A stretch of DNA of 64,000 bases from Amycolatopsis umgeniensis (lineage in GTDB: Bacteria > Actinomycetota > Actinomycetes > Mycobacteriales > Pseudonocardiaceae), in NCBI RefSeq assembly GCF_014205155.1, contig NZ_JACHMX010000001.1:5022001-5086000 (forward strand), written 5' to 3'. Both the position numbers and the translations under genes were made by a program. This document shows, piece after piece, positions 42,198-50,621 of the stretch. How positions within the stretch are numbered: the stretch's first letter is position 1; every line of letters begins with the position of its first letter. The notes below the pieces were generated by a model that was given only the letters and a program-made list of their open reading frames with translations, did no database searches and was not told the origin of the DNA.

Positions 42198-43415
42198 ATG
42201 CTGGAACCCGCGGTCCGGCCCGCGGCGGCGATCCGGGGCATCCCCAAGGCGGCGGGCATCGCCTGGACGCTGCTGATCATCAACACCCTGGGCTCGACGG
42301 GCGCGAAGACGGTCATCCCGCTGCCGAGGTCGGTCAGCCAGCTGATCACCATGGGCTCGCTGGGGGCCGCGTTCGTCATCGCGCTCGCCCTGAACAGCAA
42401 GCTGCGCATCAGGCCCAGCGCGTACCTCTCCTTGCTCACGTTGTTGCTGGTGCTGAGCATCGTCGCGAGCCTGAACCTCGAAGGCGGTTTCGGCGCGCTG
42501 TTCCGCTGCTTCCGGTTCACCCTCTTCCTCAGCACGCTGTGGTTGCTGACCCGCTGGTGGAACGGCGGGCTGGATCTCGTCCGCACGCATATCCGCGCCT
42601 ACGGCGTGGTGCTCGTGACGGTGGTGATCGGGCTCGCGCTGGGCCCGGGCAACGCGATGCCGTTCGAGTACGGCGGGCGGCTCACCGGGACGCTGTGGCC
42701 GCTGACCCCGCCGCAGGTCGGGCAGTACGCGGCCATCGTCATCGGCCTCACCACCCTGTTGTGGCTCAGCGGGAAGCTGGACCGGCGGAACGCGCTCGTC
42801 GTCATCATCCCGTCGTTCGGGGTCCTGCTGCTGACCCACACCCGCACCGCGATGCTCGGCCTGGTGGCCGGGACCGTGGTGGCGCTGATCTCGCAATGGA
42901 TGTCCAGCGCCCGCGCCCGCAAGGTGTTCACCGGACTGGTCTTCGGCGGCGTGTTCGCCGTGGTCGTGCTGGGCGGGCTGCTGCAGACGTGGTTCCTGCG
43001 GGGGCAGTCCGAGGAGAACTTCTCCAGCCTCACCGGCCGCGCGAAGGTGTGGGACGCGCTGCTCGGCGCGCCCCGGACGACGCTGGAGTACCTGTTCGGC
43101 GTCGGTCTCACCGACAAGTCCTATGACGGGCTCCCGATCGACAGCAGCTGGCTCGCGGTCTACCACGAGCAGGGTTTCGTCGGGATCGCGATCGTGGCGG
43201 CGTTCCTGCTCGTGCTGGTGGTGGTCGCGGTGCTGCGGCCGCCGTCACCGGCCAGGGCGTGCGCGATCTTCCTGATCACCTACTGTCTTTCCGCCTCCTA
43301 CACCGAGGCGGGCCTCGGCGACGCGTCGCCGTACCTGCTGCACCTCGCGCTGGCCGCGTCGCTGCTGGTGCGTGCGCCCGCCGACGAACCCGAGTTTCTC
43401 AAGGAGTCCGCGTGA
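42198..43415 (+). CDS. Wzy/O-antigen-ligase-like polysaccharide polymerase
   Basis: A 405-residue polytopic membrane protein with roughly ten predicted helices and a central Wzy_C/O-antigen-ligase region (LLLTHTRTAMLGLVAGT). A long extracytoplasmic loop before it includes SEENFSSLTGRAKVWDALLG, and the later DSSWLAVYHEQGF is also typical of the family. It likely joins lipid-linked repeat units outside the membrane. ATG 42198 follows GGGAGGTGG, one base after the beta-helix stop. The partner flippase is in the opposite-strand operon (53298-54572). Confidence 0.87.
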   Translation: MLEPAVRPAAAIRGIPKAAGIAWTLLIINTLGSTGAKTVIPLPRSVSQLITMGSLGAAFVIALALNSKLRIRPSAYLSLLTLLLVLSIVASLNLEGGFGALFRCFRFTLFLSTLWLLTRWWNGGLDLVRTHIRAYGVVLVTVVIGLALGPGNAMPFEYGGRLTGTLWPLTPPQVGQYAAIVIGLTTLLWLSGKLDRRNALVVIIPSFGVLLLTHTRTAMLGLVAGTVVALISQWMSSARARKVFTGLVFGGVFAVVVLGGLLQTWFLRGQSEENFSSLTGRAKVWDALLGAPRTTLEYLFGVGLTDKSYDGLPIDSSWLAVYHEQGFVGIAIVAAFLLVLVVVAVLRPPSPARACAIFLITYCLSASYTEAGLGDASPYLLHLALAASLLVRAPADEPEFLKESA

Positions 43416-44593
43416 AGGTCCTCGTGATCCACAACCGGTACAGATCCGAGCAGCCGAGCGGCGAGAACAACGTCGTCGACCAAGAGGTCGCGCTGCTGGG
43501 CGAGGCCGGGCACGACGTCGGCCTGTTCGAGAAGCGCAGTGACGACATCGCGGAGATGTCCTTGCCGCGCAAGGCCGTCGTCCCGCTCCAGGTGCCGTGG
43601 AACCGGGCCGTACGCGCGGAACTGGCCAAGCGGCTGGCCGACGACCGGCCGGACGTCGTCCACATCCACAACACTTTCCCGCTGCTGTCGCCGTCGGTGC
43701 TGGCCGCCTGCGCCGACGCCGGGGTCCCGACCGTCGCGACCGTGCACAACTACAGCCTGATCTGCCCTCCCGGCACGCTGTACCGCGAGGGCTACGTGTG
43801 CACCGACTGCGTGGGACGCAAGCCGATCCCGGCGGTGCGGCACGGGTGCTACCGCGGCTCGGGGCTCGCGACCGTGCCGATGGCGGCGAGTCTGGTGCTG
43901 AACCGCAAACGCTGGTGGTCCGGGGTCTCGCGGTTCTTCTGCATCTCGAAAGCCCAGCGTGAGGTGCTGATCGCCGCCGGGATGCCCGGCGAACGGCTCG
44001 CGGTGAAGTACAACTACGTCGCCGATCCGGGCCAGACGCGCAAGGGTGCGGGGGATCATGTGCTGTTCCTCGGCCGGATCACCGCGGAAAAGGGCATCGG
44101 CCTGCTGATGACGGCCTGGGACCAGCTCGCCGCGGTGGGCGGCCCCCTGCCGCCGCTGGTGATCGCCGGCACCGGCCCGATGCAGGACGAGGTCGCGCGC
44201 TGGGCCCACGGGCGCGACGACGTCCGCTATGTCGGGCTTCAGTCCAAAGAGGAGTGTCGGGACCTGATCGCCCGCTCGAACGCCGTCGTCGCCCCCTCGG
44301 AGTGGCTGGAAGCCTTCGGACTGGTCGTGGTCGAGGCGATGGCCGCCGGCGTCCCGACGGTCGCCGCCGCCCACGGCGCCTTCCGCGAACTCGTCGAAGA
44401 CGGTGTCACCGGCCTGCTGCACGAACCCGGGAACCCCGACTCGCTCGCGGCGCGGCTGCGCGAGATCATCGGCGACGCCGAGCGGAACCAGGAAATGGGC
44501 TGGGCGGCCAGACTGGTCTACGAACAGGAATTCACGCCGAAGGTCGGCCTTGAACGACTCGTCGGCGGCTACCAGGCCGCGATCGACGCGTGA
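43412..44593 (+). CDS. Family 4 glycosyltransferase
   Basis: A 393-residue GT-B enzyme. The N-terminal domain has VIHNRYRSEQPSGENNVV and VVHIHNTFPLLSPS. The C-terminal donor domain has VLFLGRITAEKGIGLL, APSEWLEAFGLVVVEAMAAGVPTV and the EX7E-type glutamates. It also carries a cysteine-rich insertion (LICPPGTLYREGYVCTDCVG) common in GT4 proteins of this class. GTG 43412 overlaps the polymerase stop, and its own stop overlaps the PAP2 start, giving a chain of coupled genes. Confidence 0.93.
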   Translation: MKVLVIHNRYRSEQPSGENNVVDQEVALLGEAGHDVGLFEKRSDDIAEMSLPRKAVVPLQVPWNRAVRAELAKRLADDRPDVVHIHNTFPLLSPSVLAACADAGVPTVATVHNYSLICPPGTLYREGYVCTDCVGRKPIPAVRHGCYRGSGLATVPMAASLVLNRKRWWSGVSRFFCISKAQREVLIAAGMPGERLAVKYNYVADPGQTRKGAGDHVLFLGRITAEKGIGLLMTAWDQLAAVGGPLPPLVIAGTGPMQDEVARWAHGRDDVRYVGLQSKEECRDLIARSNAVVAPSEWLEAFGLVVVEAMAAGVPTVAAAHGAFRELVEDGVTGLLHEPGNPDSLAARLREIIGDAERNQEMGWAARLVYEQEFTPKVGLERLVGGYQAAIDA

Positions 44594-45225
44594 TCGCGGG
44601 TCCTCCGGCGCTCCCGCCACGGGCACGGATCCCGCTCTGGACTCTGGGCGCTTTCGGCTTCCTCGTCGCCCTCGTCCTCGCCGTGCGCTACGCCGGGACC
44701 TCCCACACCGCCGGACTGGACGCCCTGGTGCTGCCGGTGATCGACAGGGTCGAGGGACCGCTCTGGTACCTGGCGACCGCGATCGACTTCGCGGGCGAAC
44801 CGGTGGGCGCGGTCGTCGTCATCGCGCTGTTCGGCTGGCTGTGCCTGCGGCACCGACGGCCGCGGACCGCGATCCTGCTCGTCGCCGCCTCCGGGGTGAC
44901 CGTGGCGCTGACCACCGGCCTGAAACCCCTGACGGGCAGGCTGATCCACGGCGAGTTCCTCTCGTACCCCAGCGGGCACACGGCCTTCGCGGTGACCGTG
45001 GCGACGGTGGTCGCGCTGCTGGTGATCGACGTCCGCGATCTCGGGCCTCTTGCCGGTGCCGGGGTGCTGGTGGGGCTGGTCGCGTTCACAGGACTCGCGA
45101 TGGGGTGGGCCGAGGTGGCGCTGGGGGCGCACTATCCGACGGACACCTTCGGGGGCTTCGGGGTGGCTGTCGCGGTGGTGCCGGTGGTGGGGTGGGCGGT
45201 GGACCGGCTCACGCGACCCGCTTGA
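44590..45225 (+). CDS. PAP2-family membrane phosphatase
   Basis: A 211-residue protein with about five membrane helices and the phosphatidic-acid phosphatase 2 signature: LKPLTGRLIHGE (motif 1), SYPSGHTAF (motif 2, catalytic His) and GAHYPTDTFGG (motif 3, second His). It probably dephosphorylates undecaprenyl diphosphate released by polymerisation, recycling the carrier. It is the last gene of the plus-strand operon. Its 3' end overlaps the tail of the opposite-strand AbiEi/DUF559-like gene by 17 bases. Confidence 0.92.
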   Translation: MIAGPPALPPRARIPLWTLGAFGFLVALVLAVRYAGTSHTAGLDALVLPVIDRVEGPLWYLATAIDFAGEPVGAVVVIALFGWLCLRHRRPRTAILLVAASGVTVALTTGLKPLTGRLIHGEFLSYPSGHTAFAVTVATVVALLVIDVRDLGPLAGAGVLVGLVAFTGLAMGWAEVALGAHYPTDTFGGFGVAVAVVPVVGWAVDRLTRPA

Positions 45226-46159
45226 CGTTCGGGCGAGGCCGGGCTTGCGCGGTCCGGAACGCGGCTCGAAGCTCGCGCTCGACCTCGTCCGGCTCGGTGC
45301 GCAACCGGGACGGCAGCGTCTGCAGCACGACGATCCCCGCGGCGACGTACCGGGCGTTGCGGGCGACGGTCGCGCGATGGTCCTCGAGATTCGCGTGATG
45401 CCGGTAGGAGTCGATCTCCCACGCGAAGGCGATCTCGTCGCACCAGAAGTCCGGGGTGGCGATGTAGTTCCCGTTCGCGTCGAAGATGGGAACGTTCCAC
45501 TGGCCCGGCGGGAGACCGGACCTTTGCCAGAGCTCCCAAGCATCGGCTTCGGCGACGGATCTCGCACCGGCCTGGAGCGGGGTCAGGGCCTTGCGGACCA
45601 GGGCGGTTCCGGTGCGGCCGGCTTGGTCGAGCTCCTCGGCGAGCATGTCGGTGGTGCAGAAGCGGCGTTGGACGGACTCGGCCATCAGCGCCTGGATCTC
45701 GTCTCGGTCGGTGAGTCTTCGGGCGGCGTCGATGACGGCCCGAGGGACGGGCGCGACGGGGAGCCCACCTCGTAGGTGAGGGCGGGGCAACCGGTGAGTC
45801 CGCTCCACGCGGGCGAATCCGGCGTTGGCGACACCGCGGTTCGCCGGAATGAGGACATGGACCTCCTCCTGCCGAGGAACCCTTTCCAGGCCGTGCCGCC
45901 GGAGCGCCCAAGTGCCGGTGAGTACCGCGTTCTGCCTGGCATGGAGCAGCGCGGCGTGGACGCGGTGCTCGTCGCTTGGTGGACCGTTGCTCAGCAGGAC
46001 GACGCCGGGTAGCAGAGTTCGCCAGGGCCCGTCCGCCGCGCATCGACGGGAGATGGTCCGGCGTGGCACACCGATCTGTTCGAGATCGGTCGCGCGGACC
46101 ACTTCCGGCCGGTCCGGAGCGGTGAGCAAGGGGTCGGTTGTCCAGATTCCTCGTCGCAC
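45209..46159 (-). CDS. AbiEi-type winged-helix protein with DUF559/Vsr-like C-terminal domain
   Basis: About 316 residues. The N-terminal part is a winged-helix domain like AbiEi antitoxin-type proteins (VRATDLEQIGVPRRTISRR; RTLLPGVVLLS; TGTWALRRHGL). The C-terminal part resembles the DUF559 fold related to Vsr endonuclease: VPIFDANGNYIATPDFWCDEIAFAWEID with the Asp/Glu core, then NARYVAAGIVVLQTLP. Such proteins are frequent and uncharacterised in actinobacteria. GTG 46159 is chosen; upstream starts would run through the palindromes at 46220-46285. It lies between the two converging exopolysaccharide operons and is unlikely to belong to the pathway. Confidence 0.78.
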   Translation of the reverse strand: MRRGIWTTDPLLTAPDRPEVVRATDLEQIGVPRRTISRRCAADGPWRTLLPGVVLLSNGPPSDEHRVHAALLHARQNAVLTGTWALRRHGLERVPRQEEVHVLIPANRGVANAGFARVERTHRLPRPHLRGGLPVAPVPRAVIDAARRLTDRDEIQALMAESVQRRFCTTDMLAEELDQAGRTGTALVRKALTPLQAGARSVAEADAWELWQRSGLPPGQWNVPIFDANGNYIATPDFWCDEIAFAWEIDSYRHHANLEDHRATVARNARYVAAGIVVLQTLPSRLRTEPDEVERELRAAFRTAQARPRPNVKRVA

Positions 46160-46219
46160 CGGAACATCGTGCGACCGAGCACCGACAATTTTGCTCTCGG
46201 CTCGCACGAAAGTACCTTT

Positions 46220-46237
46220 CACGACCCAAAGGTCGTG
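46220..46237. repeat. Short hairpin next to the 46235 palindrome
   Basis: CACGACC-CAAA-GGTCGTG is a perfect seven-base-pair stem with a four-base loop. Its last three bases are shared with the left end of the large palindrome. It lies upstream of the minus-strand AbiEi-like gene and could affect its expression. Confidence 0.6.
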
Positions 46238-46285
46238 ACGATGTGGGAATTGGGACGTTGAGTGTCCCAATTCCCACATCGTCAC
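46235..46285. repeat. 51-base palindrome of the GGGACGTT family
   Basis: Arms 46235-46256 and 46264-46285 are perfect 22-base reverse complements around a seven-base loop. The arm end GGGAC followed by GTT is shared with the palindrome at 26913-26961, although the outer arm sequences differ. It lies between the minus-strand beta-helix gene (end 46302) and the AbiEi-like gene, where it could terminate the long minus-strand operon. Confidence 0.85.
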
Positions 46286-46301
46286 CGCGCGAACCCGACC
46301 C

Positions 46302-47747
46302 TCAACACCTACCGCCCCCAAACGAACTACAAGCATCCTGCGAGTAAGGAGCCGCCTGCCAAGCCGAAGCCCCCACCGTCCGCGAAGTGTCATGAACGAC
46401 GAACCGCCAAGAGCCCGTATAAGCGTTGTCGTACCACCGATTCTCCTGCCGGAAAGTGACAGCCTCCGAAACGGAAGAACCCCGATAAGGCGACCACTCC
46501 GGATAGGTCCCGAAATTCGCCAAGACGGCCATCCGCCCGCACAACGCCGTGCACGAAGATCCGTGAGAGAACTTGTTGCCGTGAATCGAGACCCGCTGGG
46601 TCTTCCACCGGCAGTCATCGTACAAAGGACGAGAGGCGATCCCCGGAGAAGAACAGGACGAGACCGAGGGGACGAGACGCGTGCACGAGCCGGAAGAGGT
46701 GTTCGCCGGGCTGTTGCAGAAGCGGTCCGCGTTCTCCCACAGGGTGATCCCGGCCCAGTTGTCCTCGAAGACGTTGTCGACGATCTCCACCAGCGAAGTC
46801 CTGGCACGAACGCGCGGCTCACCGCCCGATTCCGACAGATAGATCGTCCCGACCGGGAAATCGTCTCCGCGAGCGGCGAAAGCGCGTCCCTGGACGAGGG
46901 TGTTGCGCCGGAAGGTGTTCCCGCGGACCACGAGGTTGTAGGAGATCTCGTAGAACAGAGCTTCCGCCTCGTTGTCCTCGATCAGGTTGTCCTCGACGAC
47001 GAAGTCGTTGTTGTTCGTGTCCGCCCACAGGCCCGCGCCGTGGTTGTGGTGGACCCAGTTGCCGCGGATGTCGGCGCCGTCCACGGCCCAGAATTTGGCG
47101 CCGCCGCTGCAGCCGCAGCCGGGAACCTTCTTCTCCCAGTCTTCGGTGTTGTTCCCGGTGATTTCGTTGCCCTCGACGAGCAGCCCGGTGATCCCGTCGC
47201 CCGCCCGATAGGCGTTGATGCCGTACTGCCCGTTGTCGCGCAGGCAGTTTCGCAGCACCTCCTGACGCGGTCCCGCCATCATCGCGGCGCCGCGGTTGTC
47301 TTCGATGGTGTTGCCCTCGATGGTCCAGTGTTCACCGGAGTCGTGGTTGACCACGCCCTGATCCTGCGGAGCCGCGAAACCGCGGATCGTGAGGCCGCGG
47401 ATGACGACGTCGCGTGCCTGCTGGGTGAACGCGTAGCGGTTGACGCCGCCCCCGTCCAGGATGGCGCCGGGTGCGCCCAGGTAGGCATTGCCGTCCTTCG
47501 GGATGATCTGGCCGAATTCGTCCTGGCCCAGGGTGTGCTTGCCCCCGGCCAGCCAGAACGTCGTGCCGGCCGGGAGTTCGCGCGTCTTGGCGGAGAGATC
47601 CGTCCCCGGTTCGACGACCACGGCACCGTCCGGTTTCGGCGGGCTCATCGGGCCCGCCTCGCAGACCGCGACAGGAGCCGCCAGAGCCGGGGAGGCCGTG
47701 ACGACTCCTGTCGCGAGCAGCATCAAGATGACCAGGAACGCGGGCAT
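46302..47747 (-). CDS. Secreted right-handed parallel beta-helix protein (paralogue 2)
   Basis: A 481-residue protein with a signal peptide (LVILMLLATGVVTASPALA) and a beta-helix closely related to the adjacent paralogue and to the lipoprotein at 40667. Shared blocks include GTTFWLAGGKHTLGQDEF, VVNHDSGEHWTIEGN, GCGCSGGAKFWAVDG, GLWADTNNNDF, ENADRFCNSPANTSSGSCT and FGTYPEWSPYRG. It is the last gene of the minus-strand operon, 56 bases after paralogue 3. Function is inferred as a lyase or epimerase of the exported polymer; no single catalytic residue is certain. Confidence 0.88.
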   Translation of the reverse strand: MPAFLVILMLLATGVVTASPALAAPVAVCEAGPMSPPKPDGAVVVEPGTDLSAKTRELPAGTTFWLAGGKHTLGQDEFGQIIPKDGNAYLGAPGAILDGGGVNRYAFTQQARDVVIRGLTIRGFAAPQDQGVVNHDSGEHWTIEGNTIEDNRGAAMMAGPRQEVLRNCLRDNGQYGINAYRAGDGITGLLVEGNEITGNNTEDWEKKVPGCGCSGGAKFWAVDGADIRGNWVHHNHGAGLWADTNNNDFVVEDNLIEDNEAEALFYEISYNLVVRGNTFRRNTLVQGRAFAARGDDFPVGTIYLSESGGEPRVRARTSLVEIVDNVFEDNWAGITLWENADRFCNSPANTSSGSCTRLVPSVSSCSSPGIASRPLYDDCRWKTQRVSIHGNKFSHGSSCTALCGRMAVLANFGTYPEWSPYRGSSVSEAVTFRQENRWYDNAYTGSWRFVVHDTSRTVGASAWQAAPYSQDACSSFGGGRC

Positions 47748-47803
47748 ACCGGAAACGGTAAGCCACTATGGACGGTCCCAGATGGACACTTACAGGTGAA
47801 CCT

Positions 47804-49303
47804 TCAGCACGTCGTCGACTCTCCGAACCCGCTGCAGGCGTCCTGCAGATAGGGCGCCGCCTTCCATTGTTCCGCGGTCAGCCGCCGCGACGTGTCGTGG
47901 GCGACGAACGTCCAAGGCCCGTAGTACTGGTTGTCGTACCACCGGTTGTCCTGGCGGAAGGTGATCGCTTCCGAGATCACCGGCCCGCGGTACGGCGACC
48001 AGGCCGGGAAGGTCCCGTAGTTCGAGAGCACCGCCATCCGTCCGCAGAGGCCGAGACAGCCCTCCATCGTCGAATCGAACTCGAACGTGTTCTCGTGCAC
48101 CAGAACGCGTTGGGTCTTCCACCGGCAGTCGCCGTACAGCGGTTCGGTCTTGATGCCCGGATCGGAGCAGGCGGTCGTCGGTGAGACCAGTTCCGTACAG
48201 GAGAGCGTGGAGGTGTTGGCCGGGCTGTTGCAGAACCGGTCGGCGTTCTCCCACAGTGTGATCCCCGACCAGTTGTCGGAGAACATGTTGCCCCGGATGT
48301 CGATCTGGCTGGTCCGGGCGGGCAGTCTCGGTTCGCCGCCGGATTCGCTGAGGTACACCGCGGCGACCGGGAAGTTGTCACCCTTCGCGGCCCGGGTGCG
48401 GCCCTGCACCAGCGCGTTGCGCCGGAACGTGTTCCCGACCAGCTCCAGGTTGTAGGAGATCTCGTAGAACAGCCCCTCGGACGCGTTGTCCTCGATCAGG
48501 TTGTCCTCGATCAGGAAGTCGTTGTTGTTCGTGTCGGCCCAGAGACCGACACCGTGGTTGTGGTGGATCCAGTTGCCGGTGATGTCGGCACGGTTCACGG
48601 CCCAGAACTTCGCGCCGCCACTGCAACCGCAGCCCGGGATCTTCGTCTCCCAGTCGCCGGTGTTGTTCCCGGCGATCTCGTTGCCTTCGATCACCAGATC
48701 GGACAGCCCGCCGCCGAAACGGTAGGCGTTGATGCCGTACTGCCCGTTGTTCCGCAGGCAGTTCCCGATGACCCGCTGGCCGGATCCGGTCATCATCGCG
48801 GCGCCGTCGTTGTCCTCGATGATGTTGCTTTCGATGGTCCAGCCTTCGCCCGAATCGTGGTTGACCACGCCCTGATCCCGTTCGGCGACGAAACCCCGGA
48901 TGGTCAGCCCGCGGATCACCACATCCTTGGCCGAGGTGGTGAAGGCCGCGCGATTGATCCCGCGTCCGTCCAGCACGGCGCCGGGCGCGCCGAGGTAGAC
49001 GTTGCCGTCCTTGGGCATCACCTGGCCGAACTGGTCGGAACTCAGCGTATGCGTGCCGGGGGCCAGCCAGAACGTGCTCCCCGGAGGACTGAAGCGGGTC
49101 TTGTCGGTCAGATCGGTGCCCGGTTCGATGACCTGGGCACCTTCCGGCGCTGAAGGGACGCCGACGGTCGTGCCGCACACCCCTCGAGTCGGCTCTGGTG
49201 TCGCCACCGCTGGGGATTCAACGGCGACCTGGAGCAGTAATACCGACAAAGCGACGCGAAGCGCGCGCGAGCCGGCCGAGCGATATGCGATCCCTAAACT
49301 CAT
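47804..49303 (-). CDS. Secreted right-handed parallel beta-helix protein (paralogue 3)
   Basis: A 499-residue protein. It starts MSLGIAYRSAGSRAL, has a signal peptide and lacks an evident lipobox. The body is collinear with paralogue 2: STFWLAPGTHTLSSDQF, VVNHDSGEGWTIESN, GCGCSGGAKFWAVNR, GLWADTNNNDFLIEDN, ENADRFCNSPANTSTLSCT, CRWKTQRVLVHEN. Eight or more conserved cysteines suggest a disulfide-stabilised extracellular enzyme. ATG 49303 follows GGAGAAGGG and overlaps the aminotransferase stop as ATGA. Confidence 0.88.
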   Translation of the reverse strand: MSLGIAYRSAGSRALRVALSVLLLQVAVESPAVATPEPTRGVCGTTVGVPSAPEGAQVIEPGTDLTDKTRFSPPGSTFWLAPGTHTLSSDQFGQVMPKDGNVYLGAPGAVLDGRGINRAAFTTSAKDVVIRGLTIRGFVAERDQGVVNHDSGEGWTIESNIIEDNDGAAMMTGSGQRVIGNCLRNNGQYGINAYRFGGGLSDLVIEGNEIAGNNTGDWETKIPGCGCSGGAKFWAVNRADITGNWIHHNHGVGLWADTNNNDFLIEDNLIEDNASEGLFYEISYNLELVGNTFRRNALVQGRTRAAKGDNFPVAAVYLSESGGEPRLPARTSQIDIRGNMFSDNWSGITLWENADRFCNSPANTSTLSCTELVSPTTACSDPGIKTEPLYGDCRWKTQRVLVHENTFEFDSTMEGCLGLCGRMAVLSNYGTFPAWSPYRGPVISEAITFRQDNRWYDNQYYGPWTFVAHDTSRRLTAEQWKAAPYLQDACSGFGESTTC

Positions 49304-50616
49304 ACCCTTCTCCGAAAAACCGGCTTGACCGAACGGCCACCCAGCCACGGCGCCGGATCATCCGCGTCGAGCGCTTTGCGGTACACGAGGCAAGCCTGCG
49401 AGACCACTTCGACTGTCCGGTCGACATCTTCTTCGGACAACGCGCTGCTGACCACGAACGACGGTCCGAGGATCCCACCGGTGACCAGCTGCCGCAGGAA
49501 CAAGGTGCGATAGTCCTGCGACGGTTTCTTCTCCGCGTCGAGTGTGGCGAAGACGAGATTGCTCGCCCGGCCGCGCACGACGACGTGTTCTTCGACCCCT
49601 GCCGAGGCCGCGACTTCGCGGACCCCGGCGGCGAGCCGATCGCCGAGCGCGTGCAGCCGCGCGGCGATGCCTTCTTCGGTGTAGGTCTCTATGACCGCGA
49701 TCGCGGCCGCCAGCGAATGCGTCTCGGCGCCGTGTGTGGTCGACAGCAGGAAGACGCGGTCCCCGGCGGTGCGAAGGCCACCGAGCTCCATCAGTTCGCG
49801 TTTGCCCGCCAGCGCCGAGACGGCGAACCCGTTGCCGAGCGCCTTGCCGAACGTCGAGAGGTCCGGCGTGACACCGTAGAGCCCCTGCGCACCCGCCTCC
49901 GACCAGCGGAAACCGGTGATCATCTCGTCGAAGACCAGGACGCAGCCGTACCGGTCGGCGAGTTCCCGCAGGCCGACGAGGTAGCCGGCGGGCGGTTCGA
50001 GCTGGGTGGACGCCTCCAGGACCAGGCACGCGACCCGGCCCGCGTTTTCCCGCAGCAGTTCTTCCGTCGCCGCGAGGTCGCCGTACGGGAACGAAACGGT
50101 CAGGCCGGTGATCTCGTCCGGGATCCCCGAAGACATCGCGGTGGTGCCGATGAACCAGTCGTCGATGGAGAAGAAGGCGTGGTCGCGGCAGATCGCCACC
50201 AACGGCCTGCCGGTGGCCGCCCTGGCGAGCTTGACCGCGGCCGTGGTGGCGTCCGAACCGTTCTTGGCGAACTTGACCATCTCCGCGGTGGGGACGGTCT
50301 CGAGGAACTTCGTCGCCGCCCGTTCCTCCACGATGGACGGACGAGCGAAGTTCGCGCCCCGGTCGATCTCCCGCTTGGCGGCTTCGCTGACCCGCGGGTG
50401 CACGTGCCCGAGGCTGACCGCGCGCAGCCCCGAGCCGTACTCGATGTACTCGTGCCCGTCGACGTCCCAGACATGCGCGCCGCGCCCGTGGGAGATGACC
50501 GGTGCCAGGTTCTCCGGGTACTGGTCGTCGCCCTTGGCGTAGGTGTGCGCGCCTCCGGGGATCATCGCGTGGAGGCGCTCATTGGCCCGCATGGATCGGG
50601 GGAGATGACGGGTCAC
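49300..50616 (-). CDS. Class III aminotransferase (glutamate-1-semialdehyde aminomutase-like)
   Basis: A 438-residue PLP enzyme of fold type I. Landmarks are IPGGAHTYAKGDDQYPENLAP, GSGLRAVSLGHVHPRV, KNGSDATTAAVKLAR, VFDEMITGFRWSEAG and the PLP Lys in LSTFGKALGNGFAVSALAGK. It resembles GSA-aminomutase-like proteins in polysaccharide clusters rather than the haem enzyme HemL, so a sugar or small carbonyl substrate is likely. GTG 50616 follows GAGGTGAG and is five bases after the RmlC-like gene. Confidence 0.88.
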   Translation of the reverse strand: MTRHLPRSMRANERLHAMIPGGAHTYAKGDDQYPENLAPVISHGRGAHVWDVDGHEYIEYGSGLRAVSLGHVHPRVSEAAKREIDRGANFARPSIVEERAATKFLETVPTAEMVKFAKNGSDATTAAVKLARAATGRPLVAICRDHAFFSIDDWFIGTTAMSSGIPDEITGLTVSFPYGDLAATEELLRENAGRVACLVLEASTQLEPPAGYLVGLRELADRYGCVLVFDEMITGFRWSEAGAQGLYGVTPDLSTFGKALGNGFAVSALAGKRELMELGGLRTAGDRVFLLSTTHGAETHSLAAAIAVIETYTEEGIAARLHALGDRLAAGVREVAASAGVEEHVVVRGRASNLVFATLDAEKKPSQDYRTLFLRQLVTGGILGPSFVVSSALSEEDVDRTVEVVSQACLVYRKALDADDPAPWLGGRSVKPVFRRRV

Positions 50617-50621
50617 CTGTC

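Noticed and set aside
46160..46822. N-terminal extension of the AbiEi-like protein
   Set aside because: The frame remains open but passes through the palindromes and antisense beta-helix sequence; the composition changes abruptly at the GTG at 46159.
49300..50616. Assignment of the aminotransferase as haem-pathway HemL
   Set aside because: Its sequence resembles GSA aminomutases, but the context is a polysaccharide operon and no other haem genes are present.
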